A stretch of DNA of 64,000 nucleotides from Pyrobaculum sp. 3827-6 (GTDB taxonomy: Archaea > Thermoproteota > Thermoprotei > Thermoproteales > Thermoproteaceae). The DNA lies in assembly GCF_025641885.1 (NCBI RefSeq), contig NZ_JAOTQN010000001.1, positions 434,001 to 498,000 of the forward strand, given 5' to 3'. Below the pieces are notes generated by a model that saw nothing but the letters and a program-made list of their open reading frames with translations, was not told the DNA's origin and did not search any database. Position 1 is the first letter of the stretch, and every line of letters starts with the position of its first letter. The position numbers were made by a program, and so were the translations under genes. Positions 25,782 through 33,964 of the stretch are shown piece by piece.

Positions 25782-25863
25782 GTCTCTACATCGGCGCGTT
25801 TATATATCTTGAAGGGCGGGGTGCCGCCTGCAAGATGTAAGGGCTGTGGGGGCTCGTCGGGGG

Positions 25864-27144
25864 TTAACAGGAGTGCCGGCGTGGTATGTAGCGGCGGGCG
25901 GCTAGCAACAGGGCGCTTGACAGTGCGGCGGACCCCGACAGGTATATGAGGCCGGCGTATGTGGAGTTGGCTAGTGTGTTGAGGTAGCCGACGATGTAGG
26001 GGCCGGCGAAGCCGCCGAGGTTGCCGACTGAGTTTATTAAGCCGACGGCGACGGCGCTGGCGACTCCGGCGAGCATGCGCTGGGGTATTGGCCAGAAGGG
26101 TGGGTAGAAGGCGTATATCCCAGCGGCGGAGAGGACGAGCGCGGCGAAGGCGAGCTGGGGGGTGGGGGCGAGGGGGGCGGCTGGGGCTAGGCCGATGGAG
26201 CCGGCTAGGAGCGCGGCGGCTGAGTGGAGGAAGCGCTCTCCGGACTTGTCGGAGGACCAGCCGACGGCCACCATGGCGGCGGAGGCAGTGAGGTACAGCG
26301 CGGCGTTTAGGAGGCCCACCACCACGGGGTTGCCGCCTGTGAGGGCTTTTAGAACCTGGGGGGACCAGAAGGTTATTCCGTACAGTGCGCTCGTGGCGGT
26401 GAAGTAGACGGCGGCGAGTAGCCACGCCTGCGGCATCTTGAGGCCGGTGACCCACGTGGCGACGTGTTCGGGTGGGTGGCTCTCCCTCTCGCGTCTCAGC
26501 TCCTCCTCGAGCCAGGCCTTCTCCTCTGGGCTCAGCCACCTCGCCTCTCTGGGCCAGTCGGGGAGGGCGAGGAGCACCACCGCCCCCCACACCACTGACG
26601 GCAGGCCTTCTAGTATCAACACCCAGCGCCAGCCTTCCAGCCCCAGCCAGCTGACTGTGAGGAGGAGGCCCGAGATTGGGGATAGGATTATGTTGGCCAC
26701 CGCTATGGCGCTCATGAAGAGGCTCACCGCGCGGCTTCTCTCGTCTTCGAGAAACCAGTGGGTGAGGTAGACAATCACGCCGGGGAAGAAGCTGGCCTCG
26801 GCGAGGCCTAGGGCGAACCTTACGGCGTATAGCTGGAGCTTGTCTTGTACGAGGCCGGTTAGGGAAGCGAGTACGCCCCATGTGATTAGTATCCTGGCTA
26901 TCCACTTCTTGGCGCTGTACCTCTCCACTATGTACGTGCCGGGGATCTCGAGTATGAAGTAGCCGATGAAGAAGATGCCCGCGGCGAGGCCGAGGTCGGC
27001 GTCTGTGAGGCCGAGGCTCTGCTTCATGCCGAGGCTAGCTATCCCGATTTTTACTCTGTCTATGAAGGCGAGGAGGTAGGCAACCCACACGGTGGGCATT
27101 ATATGCCTCCACCTCCTAGCCAAGAGGGCTCCCCTATCTACCAT
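25864..27144 (-). CDS. MFS transporter, anion:cation symporter type
   Basis: 426 residues, twelve membrane helices. The first loop motif and FIDRVKIGIASLGMKQSLGL, then GIFFIGYFILEIPGTYIVERY and GLAEASFFPGVIVYLTHWF, are typical of the ACS (phthalate/tartrate/glucarate permease) subfamily of the major facilitator superfamily, which imports organic anions. The central loop (PDWPREARWLSPEEKAWLEE) is also characteristic. Substrate unknown. A TATA-rich promoter (TTTATAAATTTAATT) is about 30 bases upstream. Confidence 0.85.
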   Translation of the reverse strand: MVDRGALLARRWRHIMPTVWVAYLLAFIDRVKIGIASLGMKQSLGLTDADLGLAAGIFFIGYFILEIPGTYIVERYSAKKWIARILITWGVLASLTGLVQDKLQLYAVRFALGLAEASFFPGVIVYLTHWFLEDERSRAVSLFMSAIAVANIILSPISGLLLTVSWLGLEGWRWVLILEGLPSVVWGAVVLLALPDWPREARWLSPEEKAWLEEELRRERESHPPEHVATWVTGLKMPQAWLLAAVYFTATSALYGITFWSPQVLKALTGGNPVVVGLLNAALYLTASAAMVAVGWSSDKSGERFLHSAAALLAGSIGLAPAAPLAPTPQLAFAALVLSAAGIYAFYPPFWPIPQRMLAGVASAVAVGLINSVGNLGGFAGPYIVGYLNTLANSTYAGLIYLSGSAALSSALLLAARRYIPRRHSC

Positions 27145-27421
27145 AGCAACTTGCTGAAATACCTTTATAAATTTAATTTACATATATCAATTTAATAAAA
27201 TATTTAACAATTAATATTGTATATGAAGTTCTGTGTGGTGTACAGATTTGCCTCGTAACCGCGGCTCACGCCGCGCCAAGACGTCGATGCCCGGATCGGG
27301 CGCCAGCGGGGTTCCATCTCTGTAAAATTTATATACCACTGTTTTACACATGTCGAGAAATGGTGTATAATATTCTGGTAATATCACACCACTGTTAATA
27401 ATTTGAGTAGTTTTGATATTA
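27145..27421. other. AT-rich intergenic with short repeats
   Basis: 27150-27230 is very AT-rich and carries the MFS promoter. 27245-27320 has GC hairpins (CCGCGGC...GCCGCG; GCCCG-GAT-CGGGC). 27339-27420 has the direct repeat ACCACTGTT twice, 60 bases apart, each near TATA-like DNA. No gene is recognised. Confidence 0.45.
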
Positions 27422-27600
27422 ACCCGCGGCGTCTAGCCGCCCCCGGGCCTAGCCACAGGCGGCTGGGGCTGTGGGTGGTTCCCCCATCCACGGCTTCCAC
27501 CGCTTGTGGCGTGTGGGGATAAGCCGGCTACGCTGGGCGGGCCTCCCCGTCTGGCGCCGCCGGCGAAATCGGCGCCGACGGCCAGACGCCGCGGGTCTCC
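27422..27600 (-). repeat. Structured repeat element with terminal inverted repeats, copy 2
   Basis: Complement of the element at 3053-3229: outer parts nearly identical, the middle diverged by substitutions and small indels. The end near 27422 has AACCCGCGGCGTCT, one base changed in the terminal repeat; the other end retains AGACGCCGCGGGTC. It ends just before the TATA box of the gene at 27629. Changes in the central hairpin keep base pairing. Confidence 0.8.
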
Positions 27601-27628
27601 TCTTTTATATCTCTGACTAGCTGTATAC

Positions 27629-27904
27629 ATGGTTAAGGTGGTTAAGAGGGATGGGCGGGTTGAGGAGTTTATACCTGAGAAGATTGTGGTAAGTGTTCTC
27701 AAGGCGGGGGCTCCTGTGGACGTTGCGCGTAGGGTGGCTAGGAAGGTGGAGTGCGCTGTTATGGACAGCGAGAACGTGACTGCGAGGGAGTTGACGCGGC
27801 TTATCCTCATGGAGTTGAAGAGGATTAATGAGGAGTGGTATAGGAACTGGGTTGTGTTTGACTTGGCGGTTAAGCGTAGGAGGACTGAGGAGGAGCTTAA
27901 GTAG
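27629..27904 (+). CDS. Stand-alone ATP-cone domain protein
   Basis: 91 residues that cover little more than one ATP-cone: VKVVKRDGRVEEFIPEKIV then SVLKAGAPVDVARRVARKVE and RELTRLILMELKRINEEWYRN. ATP-cones bind ATP/dATP in ribonucleotide reductase and NrdR. No zinc ribbon is present, so this is not NrdR; it may regulate a nucleotide enzyme elsewhere. TATA box CTTTTATATC (about 27601-27610) is right for a leaderless ATG. Confidence 0.85.
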   Translation: MVKVVKRDGRVEEFIPEKIVVSVLKAGAPVDVARRVARKVECAVMDSENVTARELTRLILMELKRINEEWYRNWVVFDLAVKRRRTEEELK

Positions 27905-27940
27905 CGCCACAAACTTAAAATACCCCCCGTTTTTTGTTTT

Positions 27941-28675
27941 ATGGAGTTTCGGGAGGCTATGGGGGTGTTGTTTAAGGGGTATCTCTACATGTTGATTTAC
28001 GTGCTTGGAGCTGGGTTGGCTATGCTGGCTATTATATACGCGGCATTGGCCGCGGCGGTTTGGGCGTCGGCGTGGGGGAAGGGGTTCAACGTGTGGGGGT
28101 ACCTCGCGGCGATTGTGGCGGTGGTTGTGTTGTATGTGGTGGGTGTCTTGGTTATCTTCTTTAGGTACCACTTCAGGGGGTTTAGGGCTCTGCACCGTCT
28201 GGGGTTTAAGGCGGCTTGGTTGCTGGCTTGGGGGCCTGTGCTTTCGCTAGTACTCATGGCGGCGTTGTTCGGCGTGGCGGTTTTCTCTGCGCCAGCTGTG
28301 TTGCTCAGGGGGGATATCTTGGGAGCCTTGGCGGCCGGCGTCGCGGTCCTGACCTTGCTGGCGGCGGCCTTTGCGGTGGGTTTCGCGGTGCTGGTGGCGC
28401 GGCTGGCTCTGCTGAGGGGGCTCTACCGCTACACCGGCCTAAGCCTTTTCAACATTGCCTTTGTCCTCGCCTTGGTGGGGCTGGTGTTCTACGCGGCCTA
28501 CTACCTCTACATCCTCACGTATTCAAGGCCCTATGGCTTCGCCGCGCCAGGCCCGGCGGTGGGTCTGGCGGCGCTTGGGGGAATTGTGAGCATCGCGGCT
28601 TACATTGTGGAGATGATTGCATATAAGGAGGGGTCTGAGTGGACGCCGAAGGCGCAACCTACCGCACCCGCCTGA
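27941..28675 (+). CDS. Membrane protein, six helices, unknown
   Basis: 244 residues with about six membrane helices (for example LYMLIYVLGAGLAMLAIIYA, GYLAAIVAVVVLYVVGVLVI, NIAFVLALVGLVFYAAYYLY). The general look is that of the crenarchaeal DUF996 membrane proteins, not certain. It overlaps the convergent ABC ATPase gene by 17 bases. ATG 27941 lies behind the TATA-like ACTTAAAATACC. Confidence 0.65.
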   Translation: MEFREAMGVLFKGYLYMLIYVLGAGLAMLAIIYAALAAAVWASAWGKGFNVWGYLAAIVAVVVLYVVGVLVIFFRYHFRGFRALHRLGFKAAWLLAWGPVLSLVLMAALFGVAVFSAPAVLLRGDILGALAAGVAVLTLLAAAFAVGFAVLVARLALLRGLYRYTGLSLFNIAFVLALVGLVFYAAYYLYILTYSRPYGFAAPGPAVGLAALGGIVSIAAYIVEMIAYKEGSEWTPKAQPTAPA

Positions 28676-29249
28676 GGGCGCCGTCCCGCATTTCGTACAT
28701 CGCGTCTGAGTTCTCAGCCTCTGGGGGGTAGTGGGTTGTCCACACCACCAGCGCCTTTTTTGCGTACTGCGCGACGTAGTCCAGGAGGCGCCTCCTCTTT
28801 TCTGGGTCGAGGTAGGCGGTGGGCTCGTCCAGCAGGGCGGCTTTGGGTCTGCAGGCGAGGACGCGGGCTACTGTGACGAGCTTCTTGTAGCCGCCGGAGA
28901 GGGACTTGGCCTTGTGTCTGAGGAGGGGTCTGAGGCCGAGGGCGTCCACCACGTCGCCGTCGTTGCATACGAGGTTGTCCTCTACGGTGCCGGAATAGAC
29001 GAGGGGCTCCTGGTGGCTGTAGAGGACGTCGCCGCGGTGTTTGGCCCTCGCCTCGCGCCACGGCGTGCCCATTATGTAGACCTCGCCCTCGGTGGGCTCG
29101 GTGAGCATTGCGAATATCTTTAGGAGGGTTGTCTTGCCCGAGCCGTTGGGCCCCACCAGCGCCACCAGCCCCCTCTCGGGTAGCTCCACGTTGACGTGGC
29201 GGAAGACGTAGTCCCCGTACCTCTTGCCGAGGTCGACGGCCCTAATCAT
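28659..29249 (-). CDS. tupC: Tungstate ABC transporter ATPase
   Basis: 196 residues, compact ABC ATPase: Walker A GPNGSGKTT at about 33-41, signature LSGGYKK, Walker B ALLDEPTAYLD and H-loop TTHYPPE. It is last in the tupA-tupB-tupC order, overlapping tupB by four bases. Energy supply for tungstate uptake fits Pyrobaculum, which uses tungsten enzymes (aldehyde oxidoreductases). Confidence 0.82.
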   Translation of the reverse strand: MIRAVDLGKRYGDYVFRHVNVELPERGLVALVGPNGSGKTTLLKIFAMLTEPTEGEVYIMGTPWREARAKHRGDVLYSHQEPLVYSGTVEDNLVCNDGDVVDALGLRPLLRHKAKSLSGGYKKLVTVARVLACRPKAALLDEPTAYLDPEKRRRLLDYVAQYAKKALVVWTTHYPPEAENSDAMYEMRDGALRRVR

Positions 29250-29890
29250 CCCCTGTATCTAAAGCCCAGCGCCGTCACGGCGGCGCTGACCGCCAGCGAG
29301 ATGGCCAGCAGTATCACGCCTAGCTGAATCGCCGCGTCCCAGTTGCCCAGCATGGTTTCGTGGGCAATGGCGGTGGTTAGGACCCTCGTGCGGTACCTTA
29401 TGTCGCCGCCCAGCATCAAGGCGATGCCCAGCTCCCCAACGGCCCTCCCGTACGACGCGGCGACGGCGGCGGCGAGGCCCGCGGCGGCCTCTCTGACGTG
29501 CAGAGCGGCGGTGCGCCAGAAGGAGAAGCGGAACATGTCGGCCACCTCCCTCAGCCTGGGGTCGACGCCCTCAAGCGCCGTGAGGGCGAAGGAGAGGTAA
29601 AGGGGGAGGACCAGCACGGTGTGGCCGATGACCACCGCGTCTAGGGTGTAGAGCAGCTGGAGGCTCCCCAGGGGGCCCGTCCTCGCAAGCAGGAGGTAGA
29701 GGAGGAGGCCGAGGAGGACCGTCGGCATGCCGACGAAGCCGTTGAAGAGGGCCTTAAGCGCCGCGGCGGCCCTCCCGCCTCTTATGTGTAGCCAGGCGGC
29801 GAGTGGAGTGCCCAGCGCCGCGGCGATAAAAACGGGGATTGTGGAGACGTAGAGGGTGTTTAGGACTATGCCGGCTACTTCAGCTGACAC
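29246..29890 (-). CDS. tupB: Tungstate ABC transporter permease
   Basis: 214 residues with five to six membrane helices. The EAA-type loop is represented by YGRAVGELGIALMLGGDIRY, and NGFVGMPTVLLGLLLYLLL is characteristic of TupB/WtpB-like permeases. Overlaps tupA by 11 bases and tupC by four, one operon. Confidence 0.85.
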   Translation of the reverse strand: MSAEVAGIVLNTLYVSTIPVFIAAALGTPLAAWLHIRGGRAAAALKALFNGFVGMPTVLLGLLLYLLLARTGPLGSLQLLYTLDAVVIGHTVLVLPLYLSFALTALEGVDPRLREVADMFRFSFWRTAALHVREAAAGLAAAVAASYGRAVGELGIALMLGGDIRYRTRVLTTAIAHETMLGNWDAAIQLGVILLAISLAVSAAVTALGFRYRG

Positions 29891-30866
29891 AGCTGGGTCC
29901 GAAGATGGCGGGTTTTATCCACTCCATGGCTTTGGGGTCGGCCTTGTTTATTGGGGTGAAGAGGGGCGTCCCGGCGATGGTTAGGTTGCCGATGACCTCA
30001 AGGCCCCTGGTTAGCATGTACTGGGCCATTAGCTTGGTGGCGGGGGAGGGCTTGACGATTTCGAAGCTGTATATGTTGATGAGGTCCGGCGCCGCCGCCA
30101 CTATGACGTCTAGCTGGGGTAGCTTGTCTCTGTACCTCAGCCAGGTCCCGGTGTCTGACAGTGTGTAAGCCTTCTTCTCGTTGGCGAGGAGGAGGGTCTG
30201 GCCCATGCCGGCGCCGGCTGAGATGTACCACGTGTCTTTGGCCGGGTCGGGCTCCCTCCCAATTGCCTTCTTCCAGAGGGAAAGCTCCATTAGGTGGGTC
30301 CCGGACCTGTCGCCGCGGGAGACGAAGGGGGCCTTGGCCTCGGCGATTTTCCTGAAGGCCTCCACGGCGGTGAGCCCCCTGGCGCCGGCGGGGTCGTCCT
30401 TCGGGCCGACGATGATGAAGAAGTTGTAGGCTATCACGTCTCTGCACTTCAGGGTGCCGTTCTCCAAGTACTGCTTCTCCAGGCTGGGGGCGTGTACAAT
30501 AACCACGTCCACGTCTCCCCGGGCGGCCATGAGGAGGGCCTGGCCGGTCCCCACCGCGGTGTACCTAACCTCTATGTCGTAGCCCCTGGACCTGGCCCAC
30601 TTTTCGAAGTCTGGGATCAAGACGTCAAGAAGCCCCGTGTCCTTCACGCTGGTGGTGGTGGCCATGTAGAGGACGACCTTCTGGGTGGTCGTCGTTGTCT
30701 GTGTGGTCTGGGTGGTCGTGGCCGTCGCCGTGGGGGTCTGCGCGGCTTTTGGCGTAGTGGCGGGGAGAGTGGGGGTCGCCGCGGGGGGCGTGGTTAGGAG
30801 GTAGGCGGCGGCTCCGGCGATTATGGCTATCACAACTGCGGTTATTAGATATCCAATTTTGGACAT
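29880..30866 (-). CDS. tupA: Tungstate-binding lipoprotein-like protein
   Basis: 328 residues. An N-terminal membrane anchor (ITAVVIAIIAGAAAYLL) is followed by a Thr/Pro/Ala-rich linker typical of crenarchaeal solute-binding proteins, then the TupA signature ATTTSVKDTGLLDVLIPDF and DVVIVHAPSLE and FVSRGDRSGTH. The protein sits outside, tethered to the membrane. ATG 30866; promoter interleaved with that of the divergent regulator. Confidence 0.9.
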   Translation of the reverse strand: MSKIGYLITAVVIAIIAGAAAYLLTTPPAATPTLPATTPKAAQTPTATATTTQTTQTTTTTQKVVLYMATTTSVKDTGLLDVLIPDFEKWARSRGYDIEVRYTAVGTGQALLMAARGDVDVVIVHAPSLEKQYLENGTLKCRDVIAYNFFIIVGPKDDPAGARGLTAVEAFRKIAEAKAPFVSRGDRSGTHLMELSLWKKAIGREPDPAKDTWYISAGAGMGQTLLLANEKKAYTLSDTGTWLRYRDKLPQLDVIVAAAPDLINIYSFEIVKPSPATKLMAQYMLTRGLEVIGNLTIAGTPLFTPINKADPKAMEWIKPAIFGPSCVS

Positions 30867-30900
30867 GTGTACGTTTTATCTACTGGTTTTTTAAGTGTTT
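30867..30900. promoter_or_regulatory. Interleaved divergent promoters, tupA and regulator
   Basis: Thirty-four bases separate the two ATGs. CTTAAAAAAC (minus strand, about 30886-30896) is the right distance for tupA, and GTTTTATCT (plus, about 30872-30880) for the regulator at 30901. Each TATA box sits on the other gene's start region, so one bound regulator or one initiation complex would affect both directions. Confidence 0.6.
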
Positions 30901-31800
30901 ATGGAGTTTAGGGCTGATTTGAAGCTGGTGTTGGGGGGCGGGGAGCTGGGGGCCGACTTCTTTAGGTGTCTGCTCGCGGTTGACCTGTGGGGCTCCATCA
31001 AGGGGGCGGCGGAGAGGCTGGGGGTGCCGTACTCCAGTGTGTGGAACAAGATCGCCCGGGGGGAGCGCCTCCTCGGCGCGCGGCTGGTGGCGGCGAGCCG
31101 GAGGGGCGGGGCTAGGCTCACTGAGGAGGGGCGGCGGGTCCTCCGCCTCTACCTGGCCGAGGCTGGGAGGCGGGGGACTGTGCTGGGGCTCTCCGACTTC
31201 ATATACGCGGGTAGCCACGACCCGGTGGTGGAGGAGGCCCTGGGCGGGGGGGAGGCGTACTTCGTGGGCTCTATGCAAGGCCTCCTCCTGGTGGCCTCCG
31301 GCCTGGCGCACTTCGGCGGCGTGCACCTGGGGGACAACTGGGGGTTTGTCTCGCGGTACGCGCCGCATCTCTGCCTCGTCGTTGGCTTCACGAGGGAGGT
31401 GGGGGTGGCGTCGAGGAGGCCTATTACGCGTCTGGCGGAGCTCCGCGGGCTGAGGATCGTCAACAGGCCGCCGGGTGCCGGGACCAGGGTGCACATCGAC
31501 ATGCTCCTGGCCGAGGTGGGGGTTGCGCCGTGGGAGGTGCCGGGGTACTGGGACGTGGCCGCGACCCACGAGGAGGCGGCTAGGCGGGTGGCCGAGGGGT
31601 CTGCTGACTACACAGTCACGGTGCGCCACGCCGCGGAGAGGCACGGCCTCTACTTCTACAAGCTGGGGGTGGAGAACTTCGACTTTGTGTGCAGGAGGGA
31701 GGCCTGCGGCCGGGTGGCGGGGTTTGTGAAGTCGCTGAGGCTCCCCCCGGGCTACGGGGAGGCGGAGGGCTTCGGAGAGGTGAGGTGCGCCTGGGGGTAA
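30901..31800 (+). CDS. ModE-type helix-turn-helix regulator with periplasmic-binding-like domain
   Basis: 299 residues from ATG 30901. Residues about 15-75 form a ModE/LysR-type winged helix (FFRCLLAVDLWGSIKGAAER, LGVPYSSVWNKIARGE). The rest is a PBP-like domain as in TupA/ModA-related proteins (GSMQGLLLVASGLAHFGGVH, NRPPGAGTRVHIDMLLAE). It is divergent from tupABC and probably senses tungstate or molybdate and controls the transporter. Confidence 0.82.
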   Translation: MEFRADLKLVLGGGELGADFFRCLLAVDLWGSIKGAAERLGVPYSSVWNKIARGERLLGARLVAASRRGGARLTEEGRRVLRLYLAEAGRRGTVLGLSDFIYAGSHDPVVEEALGGGEAYFVGSMQGLLLVASGLAHFGGVHLGDNWGFVSRYAPHLCLVVGFTREVGVASRRPITRLAELRGLRIVNRPPGAGTRVHIDMLLAEVGVAPWEVPGYWDVAATHEEAARRVAEGSADYTVTVRHAAERHGLYFYKLGVENFDFVCRREACGRVAGFVKSLRLPPGYGEAEGFGEVRCAWG

Positions 31801-31829
31801 GAGATATATTGCCTAGGGGTGTGGGGGAC

Positions 31830-32200
31830 GTGGCGATTAGGGAGGGTGATGTGATTGTCGTGACGACGCCGTACGTGCCGGGGTACAGGGTGGTTAAGGT
31901 GCTGGGGTGGCTGTGGGGGTGACGGCGAGGTCGAGGGGGCTTGGGGCTACTATAATTGCTGGGCTTAGGTCGATTTTTGGTGGGGAGATTGACGAATTTA
32001 CGGAACTTGCGGAGCAGGCGAGGAGGGAGGCTATCGAGCGGATGGTGATGCACGCGAGGGAGATGGGTGCCAACGCCGTGGTGAGCTTCCGGCTGGAGAG
32101 CAATGAAATTAGTGAAAATATGGATGAAATCATTGCCTACGGCACGGCGGTGGTGGTGGAGCCCGCTGAGGGCGGCGGGGGCTGCGCCGCGGTGGAGTAG
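31830..32200 (+). pseudogene. YbjQ/DUF74 family gene, one-base frameshift
   Basis: GTG 31830, 20-28 bases after the TATA box GATATATT, begins AIREGDVIVVTTPYVPGYRV and VKVLGWLWG, then the frame ends at a TGA. In the next frame GVTARSRGLGATIIAGLRSI, FGGEIDEFTELAEQAR and MGANAVVSFRLESNE complete a normal YbjQ protein (heavy-metal-binding-like, pentameric). The shift lies in the G run at 31916-31920; one more G restores the gene. An assembly error is possible. Confidence 0.75.
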
Positions 32201-32209
32201 TAACGTATT

Positions 32210-32223
32210 TTCCGATATCGGAA
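32210..32223. promoter_or_regulatory. PadR operator 1 (TTCCGATATCGGAA)
   Basis: A perfect 14-bp palindrome directly before the TATA tract AAATTTTTTTAAAA (32228-32241) and 39 bases before ATG 32262. A near copy lies at 32297-32310. Confidence 0.65.
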
Positions 32224-32261
32224 TCGAAATTTTTTTAAAACGTCGGGTTTTGGAGTGGGTC

Positions 32262-32780
32262 ATGGAGGCGCTGGTCTCGGCGGGTAAAAGGCTCGTTTTC
32301 GATATCGGAAGAGAAATGTTTATAAAGACGGCTGTTCGTAGACTCATGGGCCCGCCTCCGTGGGCGTTTGTCGGCAGGAGGGGTCTCCGGGAGGTGGTTC
32401 TGTGGCTACTCTCGGACAAGGCTATGAACGGGGCTGAGATTATAAGGGCTGTGGAGGACGTCACTTGGGGCTTCTGGAGACCGTCTCCTGGCTCAGTCTA
32501 CCCGCTCCTGAGGCAGCTGGAGGCCGAGGGGCTTGTCAGGAGGAGGCCCGACGGGAGGTACGAGCTTACGGAGTCTGGGAGGGGGGCTGTGAAGCTGATT
32601 CCGTGGCTGAGGGGGCCGAGGCTGGGGACGCCGAGGAGCGTGGGGGAGATTGTGGAGGAGATTGAGAGCTGGGCTATGTACCTCTCCGACCTGGCCGTGT
32701 CTGATCCAGAGAGAGTGTCTCCTTACAAAGAGAAGGTGAGGCAAATAGCAGAGTTGTTGAAAAAGGTAAGTGAGGTTTAG
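32262..32780 (+). CDS. PadR family transcriptional regulator
   Basis: 172 residues from ATG 32262, or 144 from ATG 32346. The winged helix (RRGLREVVLWLLSDKAMNGA, EIIRAVEDVTWGFWRPSPGS, VYPLLRQLEAEGLVRRRPDG) is typical PadR, and the C-terminal helix EIVEEIESWAMYLSDL is the dimer helix. The extra 28 residues in the long form are unusual for PadR. Two operator-like palindromes with their own TATA boxes precede the two ATGs, so the gene probably represses itself and has two possible starts. Ends in overlap with the convergent gene. Confidence 0.82.
   Translation: MEALVSAGKRLVFDIGREMFIKTAVRRLMGPPPWAFVGRRGLREVVLWLLSDKAMNGAEIIRAVEDVTWGFWRPSPGSVYPLLRQLEAEGLVRRRPDGRYELTESGRGAVKLIPWLRGPRLGTPRSVGEIVEEIESWAMYLSDLAVSDPERVSPYKEKVRQIAELLKKVSEV
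32297..32310. promoter_or_regulatory. PadR operator 2, inside the long frame
   Basis: TTTCGATATCGGAA, one mismatch from operator 1. It is followed by GTTTATAAAG (about 32318-32327) and by ATG 32346 at 36 bases, mirroring the first set (39 bases). The coding part there (VFDIGREMF) reads through it. Confidence 0.6.
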
Positions 32781-33964
32781 CTAATCCCCAGCTCAACCTC
32801 CAGTGTTTTTATCTCTTTACGAACCTCCTCTAGAGAGTCTTCATAATACTTTATGTAGCGTGTGGCGTTTTTGTCGGCGGCCAGGCGCTCTAGGGCTTTT
32901 GTATAGCGCAACTCATAGAGTTTTCTATTAATGTAAATGGCGGTTTTCTCCGGCGCCTCAATTACAACATATGAGCGGTCAGGTGGTAGATCGGTGAAGC
33001 TCTCGGCGAAGCAACGCCCGATAAAGCCCACGGCGTCGCCGGACATGCCGATTTTAAGCACCTCTACTCTCAACTGCATGTTAGCGTGTAGAAATGCCCT
33101 TGCCGTGTTTTTAGAGACGCCGTACCACCCCAGAGGAACGAAGGCCTCCACAACCTGGCCGTTTTTGAAGAAGCTACCGTAGTCGGAGGGTAGTAGAATT
33201 GTGTTGCTACACGGGTCGACCTCTATCCCGAGGTGCTCCCAGCCGAGTTTTACAAAATCCGCGTCGTCTAGCACGAGTAGATCCGCAACGGGGCCCCACG
33301 CCGTGGTCTCATTTCTTCCCGCGACCAGCGTTGCGTATTCGATACGCCATGCGTAGTATACACCGCGTATTGGAATCTTAGCTCTTAATACGCTTAACAA
33401 CTCGGCCACGTCACCTGGGGCGAGGAACTCTGGATCTCGCCTCGCCCTCTCCACAACACCAGCCGACGAGTTTACATAGGAGAGAAACTCCCTACGGGCC
33501 TCGTCGTCTAGCGCTCCGTAGATCTTCACGACTGTGTCGTTTCTCTTAGGTTTCCTGAAGTAGTCCATCTCCACAGCCCTCACGCCGATGTACACCTTCT
33601 CCAAGCCGTCGAACGCGATGGCTTGAGCAAATAATACGTAGGACCCCCATCCGGTTCTATTTCCAGCTCTCGTAGAATTTTCGCCCCCTCTCTGTGAAGT
33701 AGCTGATTGCGGTGGCGCCGACACCCGCCCCGTTTCCGTAGCTGTTGAGGCTGTCTCTGTGACCGCGGGGGGAGTGTTCTGGTAAGTTGGTGAGTTGGTA
33801 TGCGTATTTTGTTGAGGAGCCGATGTTGTTGCGGCTGTGTTGTGTTGTGGAGCTGTTTGGTGATCCGGCGCTGTTCCTAAGCCCGTTTGTATGATAGCAA
33901 CAACCGCCAGTATGGCAATAACTAATACTACGCTTGAGAATATTATTACATTTTTCATGGCCAC
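32777..33964 (-). CDS. Membrane-anchored secreted protein, Thr-rich stalk
   Basis: 395 residues. The first 30 residues have one hydrophobic helix (VIIFSSVVLVIAILAVVAII), then about 80 residues of Thr/Ser/Pro/Gln-rich stalk and a folded outer domain (SYVLFAQAIAFDGLEKVYIG, GVYYAWRIEYATLVAG, FVPLGWYGVSKNTARAFLHA). A single cysteine pair (C in VDPCSNT and GRCFAES) may bridge. The start (GTG 33964 or ATG 33958) overlaps the end of the gene before it, so it is the second gene of a two-gene unit. No known family. Confidence 0.65.
   Translation of the reverse strand: MAMKNVIIFSSVVLVIAILAVVAIIQTGLGTAPDHQTAPQHNTAATTSAPQQNTHTNSPTYQNTPPAVTETASTATETGRVSAPPQSATSQRGGENSTRAGNRTGWGSYVLFAQAIAFDGLEKVYIGVRAVEMDYFRKPKRNDTVVKIYGALDDEARREFLSYVNSSAGVVERARRDPEFLAPGDVAELLSVLRAKIPIRGVYYAWRIEYATLVAGRNETTAWGPVADLLVLDDADFVKLGWEHLGIEVDPCSNTILLPSDYGSFFKNGQVVEAFVPLGWYGVSKNTARAFLHANMQLRVEVLKIGMSGDAVGFIGRCFAESFTDLPPDRSYVVIEAPEKTAIYINRKLYELRYTKALERLAADKNATRYIKYYEDSLEEVRKEIKTLEVELGIS

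Noticed and set aside
25700-26905. A 401-codon frame overlapping the MFS transporter on the same strand
   Set aside because: Shadow frame of the transporter; composition is Arg/Pro-rich and lacks membrane helices.
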